NCBI RefSeq assembly: GCF_900111805.1
Contig: NZ_FOJN01000012.1
Location: 100,074-164,073 of the forward strand
Direction: 5' to 3'
Source: Rhodococcoides kroppenstedtii
Lineage (GTDB): Bacteria; Actinomycetota; Actinomycetes; Mycobacteriales; Mycobacteriaceae
DNA: 64,000 nucleotides
This document shows positions 16,209-24,957 of the stretch, piece by piece (position 1 is the first letter of the stretch; each line of letters starts with the position of its first letter). A model generated the notes under the pieces. It was not told the DNA's origin, ran no database searches, and saw only the letters and a list, made by a program, of their open reading frames with translations. The position numbers and the translations under genes were made by a program.

Positions 16209-17231
16209 CTAGCCGACGGAGGTGGTGCTGGTCGCGAGTTCGGCCGCCTGCCGGAGCGCTTCGACCATGCTGCCGGATTCGGCGATGCCCTTGCCGGCGA
16301 TGTCGAAGGCCGTGCCGTGGTCGACGGAGGTTCGGATGACGGGCAGGCCGACCGTGATGTTCACGCCCGCTTCGATTCCCAGCACCTTCACCGGACCGTG
16401 CCCCTGGTCGTGGTACATCGCGACGATGAGGTCGTAGTCGCCGCGCCCGGCGAGGAAGAACGCGGTGTCGGCGGGCAGCGGGCCCACGGCGTCGATGCCG
16501 TCCGCACGCAGAACCTCCACGGCCGGAACGATCTTCAGGTCCTCCTCGCCGTAGCCGAACAGTCCGTTCTCCCCGGCGTGGGGATTGATGCCGCAGAGAC
16601 CGATCTTCGGGTTCGGCGTGCCCGACCGCACCAGGGCGTCGTGCCCCCGTCGCACCGTCCGCTCCACCAGGCCCGGCTCGATCTTCGCCACCGCGTCGAG
16701 CAGGCCGATGTGGGTGGTCACGTGAATGACCTTGAGCTTCGGCGTCGAGAGCATCATCGACACCTCCTCGGTGCCCGTGAGATGCGCGAGCAGCTCGGTG
16801 TGACCCGGGAAGACGTGTCCGGCGGCGTGCAGTGCCTCTTTGTTGAGGGGTGCCGTGCAGATGGCCTGGACCTCGCCGGCCACCGCGAGCTCGCTGGCGA
16901 CGCGGATGTACTCGTAGGCGGCGTGACCGGCCACGGACGACAGCTCACCCCAGGGCAGGTCGGCCGGGATCAGACCCAGATCGACCACGTTGATCCGCCC
17001 CGGCCGGAACTCGGCGTCGCGGACGTGGTCGACGGCGACGACGTCGCACGTAACACCGAGAATCTCTGCGGCGGAACGCAACCGGGCCACGTCGCCGATG
17101 ACGACGGGCCGGCACCACGCGGCGACCCGCTCGTCGAGGACGGCGGGCACGATGACCTCGGGCCCGATACCGGCCGCGTCGCCCATGGTGAGGGCGACGA
17201 CCGGGAGGTCGAGGGTGGGAGTGGACGTCAT
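16209..17231 (-). CDS. pdxA2: PdxA2-type 4-phospho-D-threonate/erythronate dehydrogenase
   Basis: A 340-residue PdxA-family oxidoreductase with TMGDAAGIGPEV at the N-terminus, metal-binding histidines in VTTHIGLLD, GINPHAGENGLFGYGEE and AMYHDQGHGPVK, and PVIRTSVDHGTAFDIAGKG near the C-terminus. PdxA2 enzymes oxidise and decarboxylate a 4-phosphorylated threonate or erythronate to dihydroxyacetone phosphate. The adjacent four-carbon acid sugar kinase supports this over a role in pyridoxal phosphate synthesis. It begins 9 nt after the kinase stop and is followed by the DeoR gene, so the three are co-transcribed. The exact stereochemistry of the substrate cannot be read from the sequence. Confidence 0.88.
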   Translation of the reverse strand: MTSTPTLDLPVVALTMGDAAGIGPEVIVPAVLDERVAAWCRPVVIGDVARLRSAAEILGVTCDVVAVDHVRDAEFRPGRINVVDLGLIPADLPWGELSSVAGHAAYEYIRVASELAVAGEVQAICTAPLNKEALHAAGHVFPGHTELLAHLTGTEEVSMMLSTPKLKVIHVTTHIGLLDAVAKIEPGLVERTVRRGHDALVRSGTPNPKIGLCGINPHAGENGLFGYGEEDLKIVPAVEVLRADGIDAVGPLPADTAFFLAGRGDYDLIVAMYHDQGHGPVKVLGIEAGVNITVGLPVIRTSVDHGTAFDIAGKGIAESGSMVEALRQAAELATSTTSVG

Positions 17232-17240
17232 GGTGGGTCC

Positions 17241-18347
17241 TCAGCTCTGGGAGACGGCACCGACGGGGAGGCCGGCGAGGTGGGCGTGGATGGCGGACAG
17301 GCTGTGGCGGTCGCCGAAGCTGCCCGGTCGGGTGACGATGCGACGGCCGTCCGGGGCACGGAGGACGACGGCGCCGTAGTGGACCTGGCCGACGGGCCGC
17401 AGGGTGGTGATGCCGAGCGCGTCGACGACGGCGCGGGCGGTCTCCCCGCCGGTCAGGGCGAGGTCGACGGCGCGCCCCGCCGCGACGCGGGCGACGAGGT
17501 GCCCCAGCGCGACGACCAGGCGGCCGGAGGCGGACGGGTCGAGCGGGCCGGAGACGGTGAGGACGGCGGATCCGCGGGCCAGGGCGCCCTCGAGCTCGGC
17601 GGTCGAGGCGCGTCCCGCGAGGACCGCGGCGGCGTCGACCGACACGACGGGCACGCCGTCCTCGGCCAGCCGGGCGACCTGGTCGCGGGCGCCGACGGAT
17701 GCCGTGCCGACGACGGTGAGCACGTCACGCGCGGGGTCGGCGGGATGCGTGTCCCGCGCCGCCGTCGCTGCGGGCAGCGTGCGGACCAGCGCGGCGGCCA
17801 GAGCGCCCGACCCCACGAGGACGACGTCCGGGTCGTCGGCGACCGAGGCCACCACGTCGTCGAGGTCGCGGTTGCCGGTCACGTCCGGAACGGCGACGGA
17901 CGGCGCCGTGCCGACGACGTCGCGTACGGAGGCGGGCGGAAGCCCCGGCTCGGCGTTCCACACCGACGAGCGGTGCAGCGGAACGTCGTTCACGTACAGC
18001 ACGCCGTTCCGGACGATGCGGCCGAGACCGGGATGACCGGCGGCGACCACCACGCGGCCCCGGCGGGCCAGCACGTCGACGGTCGTGGCGACGTGACCGC
18101 GCAGCAGCGAGTCGATCTTGACGACGACCCGAGTCCCCGCGGGGACGGCTCCGAGCGCGGCGGACAGGCGGGCGCCGGCCTCGGCAGCCGATCGCGAGCG
18201 GGTGTCGAGGTCGACGATGCCGACGGCCGCGGTGAACCCGTCGACACCGGAGAGCGACAGTTCGAGATCCGTCGTGCGCTCGAGCACGGTCCCGGCCACC
18301 TCGGCCGCGCCGGAGAGGTCGTCGGACAGCACCACGGTGCGGGTCAT
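17241..18347 (-). CDS. Four-carbon acid sugar kinase (DUF1537 family)
   Basis: A 368-residue kinase of the DtnK/OtnK family. VVLSDDLSGAAEVAG (4-18) is the N-terminal DDxxGA motif, VVKIDSLLRGH (about 84-94) the second substrate motif, and LALTGGETARAV near 300-312 the C-terminal nucleotide-binding motif. The enzyme phosphorylates D-threonate, D-erythronate or a related tetronate with ATP. GGGAGG lies 7 nt before the ATG. The promoter region carries two 17-bp palindromes, so the operon kinase-pdxA2-deoR is probably repressed by the DeoR protein it encodes. Confidence 0.88.
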   Translation of the reverse strand: MTRTVVLSDDLSGAAEVAGTVLERTTDLELSLSGVDGFTAAVGIVDLDTRSRSAAEAGARLSAALGAVPAGTRVVVKIDSLLRGHVATTVDVLARRGRVVVAAGHPGLGRIVRNGVLYVNDVPLHRSSVWNAEPGLPPASVRDVVGTAPSVAVPDVTGNRDLDDVVASVADDPDVVLVGSGALAAALVRTLPAATAARDTHPADPARDVLTVVGTASVGARDQVARLAEDGVPVVSVDAAAVLAGRASTAELEGALARGSAVLTVSGPLDPSASGRLVVALGHLVARVAAGRAVDLALTGGETARAVVDALGITTLRPVGQVHYGAVVLRAPDGRRIVTRPGSFGDRHSLSAIHAHLAGLPVGAVSQS

Positions 18348-18363
18348 GTCGCCACCTCCCTTG

Positions 18364-18380
18364 TTGCGCGAATCACGCAA
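18364..18380. promoter_or_regulatory. Candidate DeoR operator 1
   Basis: TTGCGCGAATCACGCAA fits the palindromic consensus TTGCGYGAWTCRCGCAA. It lies 16 nt before the kinase start codon and is one of four copies in the window. Confidence 0.72.
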
Positions 18381-18395
18381 ACCATCGTACGCGTA

Positions 18396-18412
18396 TTGCG
18401 TGTTTCGCGCAG
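18396..18412. promoter_or_regulatory. Candidate DeoR operator 2
   Basis: TTGCGTGTTTCGCGCAG is the same motif in opposite sense. Its centre is 32 bp (three helical turns) from the centre of operator 1, which suits cooperative binding. Confidence 0.72.
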
Positions 18413-18414
18413 CA

Positions 18415-19092
18415 TCACAACGACGCTCCGGCGCACTGCACGATGGTCTGGCCCGTGATGTTGCGGCCCAGCGGACCGAGCAGGAACGCGGTCAGGCCGG
18501 CCACCTCCGCGGGCTCGATGAACGAGCCCAACGGCGGGGTCCGGGGCGGCGTGTGCGCGCGCGACGGGTCGCCGAGCATCGCCGTGTCGGTCGGCCCGGG
18601 TGCCACCACGTTCACGGTGATACCGCGCGACACCAGTTCCATGGCCCACGACCGCGACATGCCCGTCAACGCCGACTTGGTGGCGACGTACTGACTCTTG
18701 CCGGCGTTCCCGGTCATGGTCCGGCTGCCGATGAGGACGATGCGTCCGCCGTCGGCGATTCGGTCCACCACCCCGTTCACCAGCACCTCCGCGGCGGCGA
18801 CGTGGACGCGCCACATCGCCTCCAGATCGGCGACGTTCAGGCGGCCGAGCGGCGCCGAGCGTTGCAGACCGGCCGCGTGCACCACCGCGTCGACATCGGT
18901 CAGCTCGGCCGCGACGGCACGCACCCGGTCCACATCGGCGAGATCGGCCTGGATCCAGTCGAGTCCGACGGGCTCGGGTTCGCGCCGGCTCAGACCGGTG
19001 ACGCGCCAACCCTCGTCCACGAGGGTGGTCGCGACGGCGGCGCCGATGCCGGAACTGACGCCGGTGACGACGGCGTGCTTCACGAGAGCCAC
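18415..19092 (-). CDS. Short-chain dehydrogenase/reductase
   Basis: A 225-residue classical SDR: TGVSSGIGAAVA (10-21, NAD(P)-binding), VHAAGLQ (NAG-like motif), LIGSRTMTG (catalytic Ser) and YVATKSALTGMSR (catalytic Tyr and Lys), then APGPTDTAM. It probably oxidises or reduces a sugar-acid hydroxyl in the surrounding pathway. The GTG at 19092 overlaps the end of the sialidase-fold gene by 13 nt, so it is the third gene of the transporter-SBP operon. Its stop is 3 nt from the operator pair of the kinase operon. Confidence 0.85.
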   Translation of the reverse strand: MALVKHAVVTGVSSGIGAAVATTLVDEGWRVTGLSRREPEPVGLDWIQADLADVDRVRAVAAELTDVDAVVHAAGLQRSAPLGRLNVADLEAMWRVHVAAAEVLVNGVVDRIADGGRIVLIGSRTMTGNAGKSQYVATKSALTGMSRSWAMELVSRGITVNVVAPGPTDTAMLGDPSRAHTPPRTPPLGSFIEPAEVAGLTAFLLGPLGRNITGQTIVQCAGASL

Positions 19093-20261
19093 TCGGGGGT
19101 CAGCTCGCAGTACTCGATGGCCTGCCGGAACCGGGTGAACGCCACGTGCAGCGTCGTGCCGTCCGCGACGATCGACGGGTACGAGAACTCACGATTGAGG
19201 CCGTCGCGGGAATTGTTCGACAGGCAGTAACCGTCACCCTCCTCGAGGTTCCGCCGGCGCGGCCAGGTCACTCCGCGATCGTCGGACAGCGCGAGCGTCA
19301 TCGGCGCGCGCGGGGCACCCCAGAACGCCTGACGCGGATCGCCGTCGGTGAGCGGTGCGCTCTCCTCCACCGTGCCCTGCGTCTCCGCGATGCCGTCGTC
19401 GTCGATCTCGTCGTAGAGCGAGAGCCGCCGCTCCGTGGCGTCCGCGCGACTGGACTCGTTGTACACCAACGCTAGTCGGTCGCCGTCCAGCACGACGAAC
19501 TGCACCGACGAGTTGTTGTTCGGCAGCTCGGTCGGCTCGGGCGCACTCCACGTCTCGCCGTCGTCGTCGGAGACCGAGCGATACACGTGATCGGCCCAAC
19601 GGCTGCGGTAGAGCGCGACGAGTTGCCCGTCGGACAGTCGGCCGATGTTCATGTGGACGCATCCCGTGCTCTCCGGCACGGTGACCTCGCGCCAGGACGC
19701 GCCGTCGTCGTCGGAGATCATCACGCCGGAGTAGTCGCGATCGCCCACCCACTTCCGGCCGTCGATCCTCACGCAGTGGAAGACCGGGAGCAGGATGCGC
19801 CCCGACGGCAGGGTGACCATCGGCTGCCGGACGAAGACGCCGCCCGCGTCGGTCTCGGGGACCAGGACGTCGGTGGCGCCCCAGGTGCGGCCCCCGTCGG
19901 TCGACACGCGCCGCAGCACGCGTGCGGTGTCCTGGTTGCCGGCGTGCTGCGAGGTCCACAGCAACCACACCTCACCCGACGCCCGCACGTTCAGGACAGG
20001 GTTCTGCTCGGACCGCCCGGGGTCGTCCGACAGACGCACGGGCTCGGACCACGCGTCACCCTCGCGGCGGGAGAACCAGACGCTGATGTCCGGGACGCCT
20101 TCCTGCGTTCCGGCGAACCAGACGCAGGCCAGCGTGCCGCCCGGCAGCACGGCAAGATTCGCGGCGTGATTCTGGACCTCGGGCGGGAACAGCAGGGCGT
20201 CCCGACGGCCGGCGTCGGCGGTGGGACGAACGATGCCGTCGGCATCGAGGGCGGTGGTCAC
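19080..20261 (-). CDS. Sialidase-fold (BNR-repeat) protein without signal peptide
   Basis: A 393-residue six-bladed propeller of the BNR/sialidase superfamily. Four Asp boxes are visible: STDGGRTW (120-127), SDDDGASW (183-190), SDDDGETW (231-238) and SDDRGVTW near 330, with a degenerate SRREGDAW at 64-71. No signal peptide is present, so it should act in the cytoplasm on imported material. The true reaction is unknown; besides sialidase, related propellers are lyases or hydrolases acting on uronic-acid glycans. The GTG start lies 14 nt after the SBP stop. It sits between the transporter binding protein and an SDR, so an imported acidic oligosaccharide or glycoside is the likely substrate. Confidence 0.8.
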   Translation of the reverse strand: MTTALDADGIVRPTADAGRRDALLFPPEVQNHAANLAVLPGGTLACVWFAGTQEGVPDISVWFSRREGDAWSEPVRLSDDPGRSEQNPVLNVRASGEVWLLWTSQHAGNQDTARVLRRVSTDGGRTWGATDVLVPETDAGGVFVRQPMVTLPSGRILLPVFHCVRIDGRKWVGDRDYSGVMISDDDGASWREVTVPESTGCVHMNIGRLSDGQLVALYRSRWADHVYRSVSDDDGETWSAPEPTELPNNNSSVQFVVLDGDRLALVYNESSRADATERRLSLYDEIDDDGIAETQGTVEESAPLTDGDPRQAFWGAPRAPMTLALSDDRGVTWPRRRNLEEGDGYCLSNNSRDGLNREFSYPSIVADGTTLHVAFTRFRQAIEYCELTPEWLS

Positions 20262-20275
20262 GGCGAATCTCCCGT

Positions 20276-21850
20276 TCAGACGAGGGTGGCGGCGGACAGG
20301 TTGTACGAGTTGGTCGGGCGCAGCGTGACGTCCTGGATCCGATCGCGCTTGGCCAGCACGGATTTCGGGACGAACGACCAGAGGCACGGGACGGTGTCCC
20401 AGATCTGCCGCTGGGCGTCGGCCAGCAGCTGACCGCGACGGGTCGGGTCGACCTCCTCGGACGCGCGCGCGATGGCGGCGGCGATCTCCGGGAACTGATA
20501 CCCGTGGTAGGTGTCGCGGGTCGCTTCCTTCTCCGGGGTGCCGGCGTACATGCCCTGCATGATCGTGATGGCGAGCCCGGTGGGGCTCGGGAAACCGTTG
20601 CCCAGCACGTCCCAGTCGCCGGCCTTGCCCTGACGCCACTGCATGATGTCGCCGCCGGGCTCGAACTGCTGCAACGACGTTCGGACCCCGATGTCGGAGA
20701 ACATCTGCACGACCGACTCCATGATGTCGGTGTCGGCCGCGAATTCGCCGGATTCCCAGATGATCTTGAGATTCAGGTCCCGCACACCGAGTGCGTCGAG
20801 CTCGCCGCGAGCACGGGCGGGGTCGTACACGTACTCGCCCGTCTCGATGGCGCCGTCGAGGATGGACGGGATCACGCCGCGGGAGGCCGTGGCCGATCCC
20901 TGCATGACCTGATCGATCAGCGCGGGACCGTTGATCGCGTACGTCAGCGCCTTGCGCACCCGTGCGTTCGCGAGCGGGTGATCGGCCGGCTTGCGGAAGT
21001 TGTAGAACAGCTGGTTCAGACGCACTCCGTCGACCCGCTCCACGCCGACGTTCGACAGGCCCTCGAGCTGATCGGCGGCATCAGGGGTGATGGAGTCGAT
21101 GACGTCGACCTCCCCGCTGCGCAGCGTGACCACGCGGGAGGACTCCTCGGGCACGAAGCGCACGCGAACGGTCTCGATGTTCGGCGCCGGCCCCCAGTAC
21201 TGCGTGTTGCGCTCGAGCGTGTAGTTGCCGGTGCCGCGGTCGGAGGAGGTCACCACGTACGGTCCCGATCCGACGCCGGACTGCAGTTCCTCGGGCCGGT
21301 TGGCCGCGGCGGGTGTGATGAGAATGTTCGACATCAGGTAGTCGAGTACCGGCACCGGTTTGGTGGTGAGCAGGGAGAAGCTCGAGGCGTCCATCGGTTC
21401 GACGGTGGGCCACTCGGGGAAGAACCCGCCGACGAAGGACCCGTCCACCTCGCTGTACATCTTCAGCGCGGTCGCGACGTCCTCGACGCGCACCGGCGAG
21501 CCGTCGGAGTAACGGACGCCGTCGCGCAGGTGAACGAACCACCGCGTCGGCTCGACCAGCTCGAAGCGGTCGGCGAGGACCAACTGCGGCTTCAGGTTCG
21601 CATCGATCTCGGTCAGGGCCTGCCGGACGCCGCGCTGCACGGTGAGTGCGGCGTCGAACTGATTGAGCTTGTTGTCGAGGCTGACCAGGGACCGGTTGAG
21701 CGCGAGGCTCACGGTGGTCGGTCCGGGCGTACCGGTGGGCGTCGCGCATCCGGTGGCGGCCCCGCCGAGCAGGACACCGCCGCCGAGCAGCAGCCCGCCG
21801 CGCATCAGGTTGCGCCGCGAGAACCGCTGGTGGAGCAACGAATCGGTCAT
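20276..21850 (-). CDS. ABC transporter substrate-binding protein (SBP_bac_5, Tat lipoprotein)
   Basis: A 524-residue extracellular binding protein. The N-terminus has a twin-arginine motif (SRRNLMRGG) followed by a glycine-rich hydrophobic stretch and a lipobox ending GGAATGC, so it is exported folded and lipid-anchored. The body is the peptide/nickel-type family 5 fold: LRDGVRYSDGSPVRVEDVATALK and the YNFRKPADHPLANARVRKAL region. The family binds peptides, opines or oligosaccharides. GAGG precedes the ATG. It is divergent from the permease genes; the shared promoter region carries two copies of the 17-bp palindrome. Confidence 0.9.
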   Translation of the reverse strand: MTDSLLHQRFSRRNLMRGGLLLGGGVLLGGAATGCATPTGTPGPTTVSLALNRSLVSLDNKLNQFDAALTVQRGVRQALTEIDANLKPQLVLADRFELVEPTRWFVHLRDGVRYSDGSPVRVEDVATALKMYSEVDGSFVGGFFPEWPTVEPMDASSFSLLTTKPVPVLDYLMSNILITPAAANRPEELQSGVGSGPYVVTSSDRGTGNYTLERNTQYWGPAPNIETVRVRFVPEESSRVVTLRSGEVDVIDSITPDAADQLEGLSNVGVERVDGVRLNQLFYNFRKPADHPLANARVRKALTYAINGPALIDQVMQGSATASRGVIPSILDGAIETGEYVYDPARARGELDALGVRDLNLKIIWESGEFAADTDIMESVVQMFSDIGVRTSLQQFEPGGDIMQWRQGKAGDWDVLGNGFPSPTGLAITIMQGMYAGTPEKEATRDTYHGYQFPEIAAAIARASEEVDPTRRGQLLADAQRQIWDTVPCLWSFVPKSVLAKRDRIQDVTLRPTNSYNLSAATLV

Positions 21851-21946
21851 GGTCGACCTCTTTCGATCGAGGATGTCGTGGGGCCAGGCACGCCCGTCGC
21901 CGACGGCGGGGCTGTGACTGCGAGCACACCGGAACTGTACGCAGAT

Positions 21947-21963
21947 CTGCACGAAACACGCAA
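21947..21963. promoter_or_regulatory. Candidate DeoR operator 3
   Basis: CTGCACGAAACACGCAA matches the same motif as the kinase-operon palindromes. It lies in the divergent promoter of the binding-protein and permease operons. Confidence 0.7.
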
Positions 21964-21977
21964 CTACCGATTGCCAC

Positions 21978-21994
21978 TTGCGCGATTCGCGCAC
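21978..21994. promoter_or_regulatory. Candidate DeoR operator 4
   Basis: TTGCGCGATTCGCGCAC contains a perfect odd-centred 15-bp palindrome. Its centre is 31 bp from operator 3, almost the same spacing as in the kinase-operon pair. Confidence 0.72.
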
Positions 21995-22130
21995 GGGTGT
22001 CATTGTGAGCTGAGTTACAACGACGCCGAAGACGGAAGCTCCGTACCCGGATCCCGCCCGGAGCGTCGAGTCCGCAGAAAGGTCGATCGATGCATCAGCC
22101 CTGCTCACGCCACCGTCTGTCGAGCGCGCG

Positions 22131-23159
22131 ATGACCGCCGGCATGATCGCGCCGGCCGACGAGCCCACCTCGGCGCCCGCCGACCCGACGGCCGGATCGG
22201 CGAAGACGAAATCCCGGTCCGCCGGCACGGCCCGCTACGTCGTCAAGCGCCTCGGTCAGAGCGCACTGGCGATCTTCCTGACGCTCACCACGGTGTTCGT
22301 CCTCGTCCGCATGGCGCCGGGCGACCCGGCCTACGCGATGGCCGGCCCCCTCGCCTCGAGCGAGGACATCGAGCGCATCCGCCAGTCGATGGGCCTCGAC
22401 CAGTCGATCGTCACGCAGTACTGGAAGTACCTTCAGGGACTTCTCCAGCTGGACCTGGGCACGTCGTACTCCTTCCAGGCACCCGCGTTCGACGTGGTGC
22501 TGGACCGTATGCCCTACACCCTGACGCTCACCGTCGCGTCCATCGGCCTGACCACGCTGCTCGCGATCCCGCTGGGCGTGTGGATGGCCCGCCGCGCGGA
22601 CACCCGCCGTGAACTGGGCGCGAACGTGCTCACCATCGCCGGCCAGTCCATGCCCGACTTCTGGACGGGCCTCATGCTCATCACCCTCTTCGCGGTGGTG
22701 CTGCCGATCTTCCCCGCCGCCGGCTTCGCCACGTGGTCCTCGCTCGTCCTGCCGATGGTGACCGTGGCGATCCTCCAAATCGCCCTCATCTCCCGGATGG
22801 TGCGACGAGAGATGGTGGGCGCGTTCTCCTCCCAGTACGCCACCGTCGCCCGCGCCCGCGGTGTGTCGGAGCGGAAGCTCGTCTGGCGGTACGCCCTGCG
22901 CAACTCGTCCATCCCGGTGCTCACCGCGCTCGGCACCCGCTTCGCCTCGATGCTCAACGGCGTCGTCGTCGTCGAGGTCGTGTTCGCCTGGCCCGGCGTC
23001 GGATCGCTCGTGGTCCGCGCGCTCGAAACTCGTGACTACCCGCTCATCCAGGCCACGGTCCTCGTCACCGCCGTGCTCGCCGTCCTCGTCCAACTGCTCG
23101 TCGACCTCTGCTACCCGCTGCTGGACCCCCGCGTCCGGCTGGGGAAGGGAACGTCCTAG
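22131..23159 (+). CDS. ABC transporter permease (DppB type)
   Basis: A 342-residue permease with a ~30-residue polar N-terminus, then RYVVKRLGQSALAIFLTLTTVFVLVRMAPGDP typical of DppB/OppB proteins. The EAA loop is visible as ARARGVSERKLVWRYALRNS, near residues 240-260. Six transmembrane segments fit. No clear Shine-Dalgarno sequence precedes the ATG; a second ATG four codons later is possible. It is the first gene of a six-gene operon running to the aldolase, and one nucleotide cannot be removed between its stop and the next start. Confidence 0.9.
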   Translation: MTAGMIAPADEPTSAPADPTAGSAKTKSRSAGTARYVVKRLGQSALAIFLTLTTVFVLVRMAPGDPAYAMAGPLASSEDIERIRQSMGLDQSIVTQYWKYLQGLLQLDLGTSYSFQAPAFDVVLDRMPYTLTLTVASIGLTTLLAIPLGVWMARRADTRRELGANVLTIAGQSMPDFWTGLMLITLFAVVLPIFPAAGFATWSSLVLPMVTVAILQIALISRMVRREMVGAFSSQYATVARARGVSERKLVWRYALRNSSIPVLTALGTRFASMLNGVVVVEVVFAWPGVGSLVVRALETRDYPLIQATVLVTAVLAVLVQLLVDLCYPLLDPRVRLGKGTS

Positions 23160-24125
23160 ATGACCGCCACCCTCGACGCGTCCGGTCCGGCACCGGCCGA
23201 CCCGACGCGACGCGAACGACCGTCCGCGGTCACTCCGAAGCATCTCGCTGCGGCCGGCGCCACCCGGCGTGCCCGCGACAGCCGCCTCAAGATCTGGGTG
23301 GGCAGCGTCTGCGCGCTGATTGTGATCCTGCCCGTCGCGTTCGCCCGCGTGCTGCCGCTGCAGAATCCCGACGCGACCGACCTCGGCTCGCGCCGCCTGC
23401 CGCCGCTGACCGACGGGCACCTGTTCGGTACCGACCAGCTCGGCCGCGACCTGCTGGCCCGCATCCTCTACGGCGGTCAGGTCTCGCTGCTGGTGGGCAT
23501 TCTCGCCGTCCTCGTCTCCGGGTTGATCGGCCTCGTCCTCGGCTCGATGGCCGGCTACTTCGGCGGCTGGGTCGACACCGTCGTCAGCCGACTCCTCGAG
23601 GCGCAGCTCTCCCTCCCCCTGCTGATGATGCTGTTGCTCGTCGTCGCGCTGATCGGCCCGTCGATCCCGGTCATCACCTTCGTCATCGCCATCGCGCAGT
23701 GGCCCGAGATCGCCCGTCTCACAAGATCTCTGGTCCTCGTGGAACGCGAGAAGCCGTACATCGCCGCGTCCCGCGTCCTCGGTTTGGGGAAGACCGCGAT
23801 CCTCACCCGGCACATCGTCCCCAACGTGATCAAGCAGACCTCCCTGGTGGTGCTGCTGCTCCTCGCACAGGCCGTGCTGCTCGAGTCCGCGCTCAGCTAC
23901 CTCGGCGCCGGCCCGCAGCGCCCGTTCGCGACCTGGGGTCGCATCATCTCCGACGGCCAGGACTACATCACCACCTCGTGGTGGCTGGTCACCCTGCCGG
24001 GCCTGGTCATCGTCCTGCTCGTGATCGGCGTCAACCTGCTCGGCGACGGACTCCGCGACCGGCCCGCCGGATCCGGCCTCCGCGCCCTGCTGGGCCGCCT
24101 CGCACTCACGGGAAAGAAGGCCTGA
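23160..24125 (+). CDS. ABC transporter permease (DppC type)
   Basis: A 321-residue permease with an N-terminal cytoplasmic region of about 40 residues, a DppC-like HLFGTDQLGRDLLARILYGGQVSL segment and an EAA loop AASRVLGLGKTAILTRHIVPNV. It pairs with the upstream DppB-like subunit to form the channel. The ATG begins directly after the previous stop codon. The signature NLLGDGLRD at the C-terminus is family-typical. Confidence 0.92.
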   Translation: MTATLDASGPAPADPTRRERPSAVTPKHLAAAGATRRARDSRLKIWVGSVCALIVILPVAFARVLPLQNPDATDLGSRRLPPLTDGHLFGTDQLGRDLLARILYGGQVSLLVGILAVLVSGLIGLVLGSMAGYFGGWVDTVVSRLLEAQLSLPLLMMLLLVVALIGPSIPVITFVIAIAQWPEIARLTRSLVLVEREKPYIAASRVLGLGKTAILTRHIVPNVIKQTSLVVLLLLAQAVLLESALSYLGAGPQRPFATWGRIISDGQDYITTSWWLVTLPGLVIVLLVIGVNLLGDGLRDRPAGSGLRALLGRLALTGKKA

Positions 24126-24126
24126 C

Positions 24127-24957
24127 ATGACCGAATCCCTGCTCACCGTCGACGAACTCCAGATCGAGCTCATCACCGACCGGGGTGTCGTCCGTGCGGT
24201 CGACGGCGTCTCCTTCACCATCGCGGCGGGCGAAACGGTGTGCATCATCGGCGAGTCCGGATCCGGCAAGTCGACGACGGCCATGGGCCTGCTCGGTCTG
24301 CTCCCCACCGACCTCGCCGTCCTGTCCGGCCGAGCGCAGTGGAAGTCCGCCGACATTCTCGGCGACGACGCCGCGCTGCGCCGGGTCCGCGGGTCCGAGA
24401 TCGCGTTGATTCCCCAGGACCCGATGACGGCACTCTCGCCGGTGCACACCATCGGATCGCAGCTGCGAGAAGCCGTTCATCACAGCGGTATCCGCGGCAA
24501 GAGCGCCCAGACCGCCCGGGCGGTCGAGTTGCTCGAACGGGTGCACATCGTCAACCCCGCCGACCAGCTCGGGCGGTACCCGCACCAGCTGTCCGGCGGA
24601 ATGCTCCAACGCGTGCTCATCGCCTGCGCGCTGGCCGCCGACCCCGCCCTCATCGTTGCCGACGAGCCCACGAGTGCGCTGGACGTGACGGTGCAGGCGA
24701 GCATCCTCGATCTGCTGCTCGAACTGCAGGAGCGCACCGGGATCGGCATGTTGCTCATCACCCACGACCTCGGGGTCGCGCGCCTGATGTCCGATCGCAT
24801 CCACGTCATGAAGTCCGGCACGTTCGTCGAGAGCGGCGACGCCCGCACCCTCGTCGACAACCCCACCCACGCCTACACCCGGAAGCTGCTCGGGGCCGTG
24901 CCCCAACTCGGCGACTGGTCCGGGGCCCCCGCCACCCGCGAAGGAGTGCTCGCATGA
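24127..24957 (+). CDS. ABC transporter ATP-binding protein (DppD type)
   Basis: A 276-residue ATPase with Walker A GESGSGKSTT (41-50), Q-loop ALIPQDPMTALSP, signature LSGGMLQRV, Walker B LIVADEPTSALD and switch His in LLITHDLG. The C-terminal NPTHAYTRKLLGAVP is the oligopeptide-transporter tail. It energises import with the following DppF-like subunit. Its start is 1 nt after the DppC-like stop, and its stop overlaps the next ATG. Confidence 0.93.
   Translation: MTESLLTVDELQIELITDRGVVRAVDGVSFTIAAGETVCIIGESGSGKSTTAMGLLGLLPTDLAVLSGRAQWKSADILGDDAALRRVRGSEIALIPQDPMTALSPVHTIGSQLREAVHHSGIRGKSAQTARAVELLERVHIVNPADQLGRYPHQLSGGMLQRVLIACALAADPALIVADEPTSALDVTVQASILDLLLELQERTGIGMLLITHDLGVARLMSDRIHVMKSGTFVESGDARTLVDNPTHAYTRKLLGAVPQLGDWSGAPATREGVLA

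Noticed and set aside
22095..24452. Long antisense frame opposite the ABC permease genes
   Set aside because: Composition-driven; the permeases on the plus strand have clear EAA loops and coupled starts.
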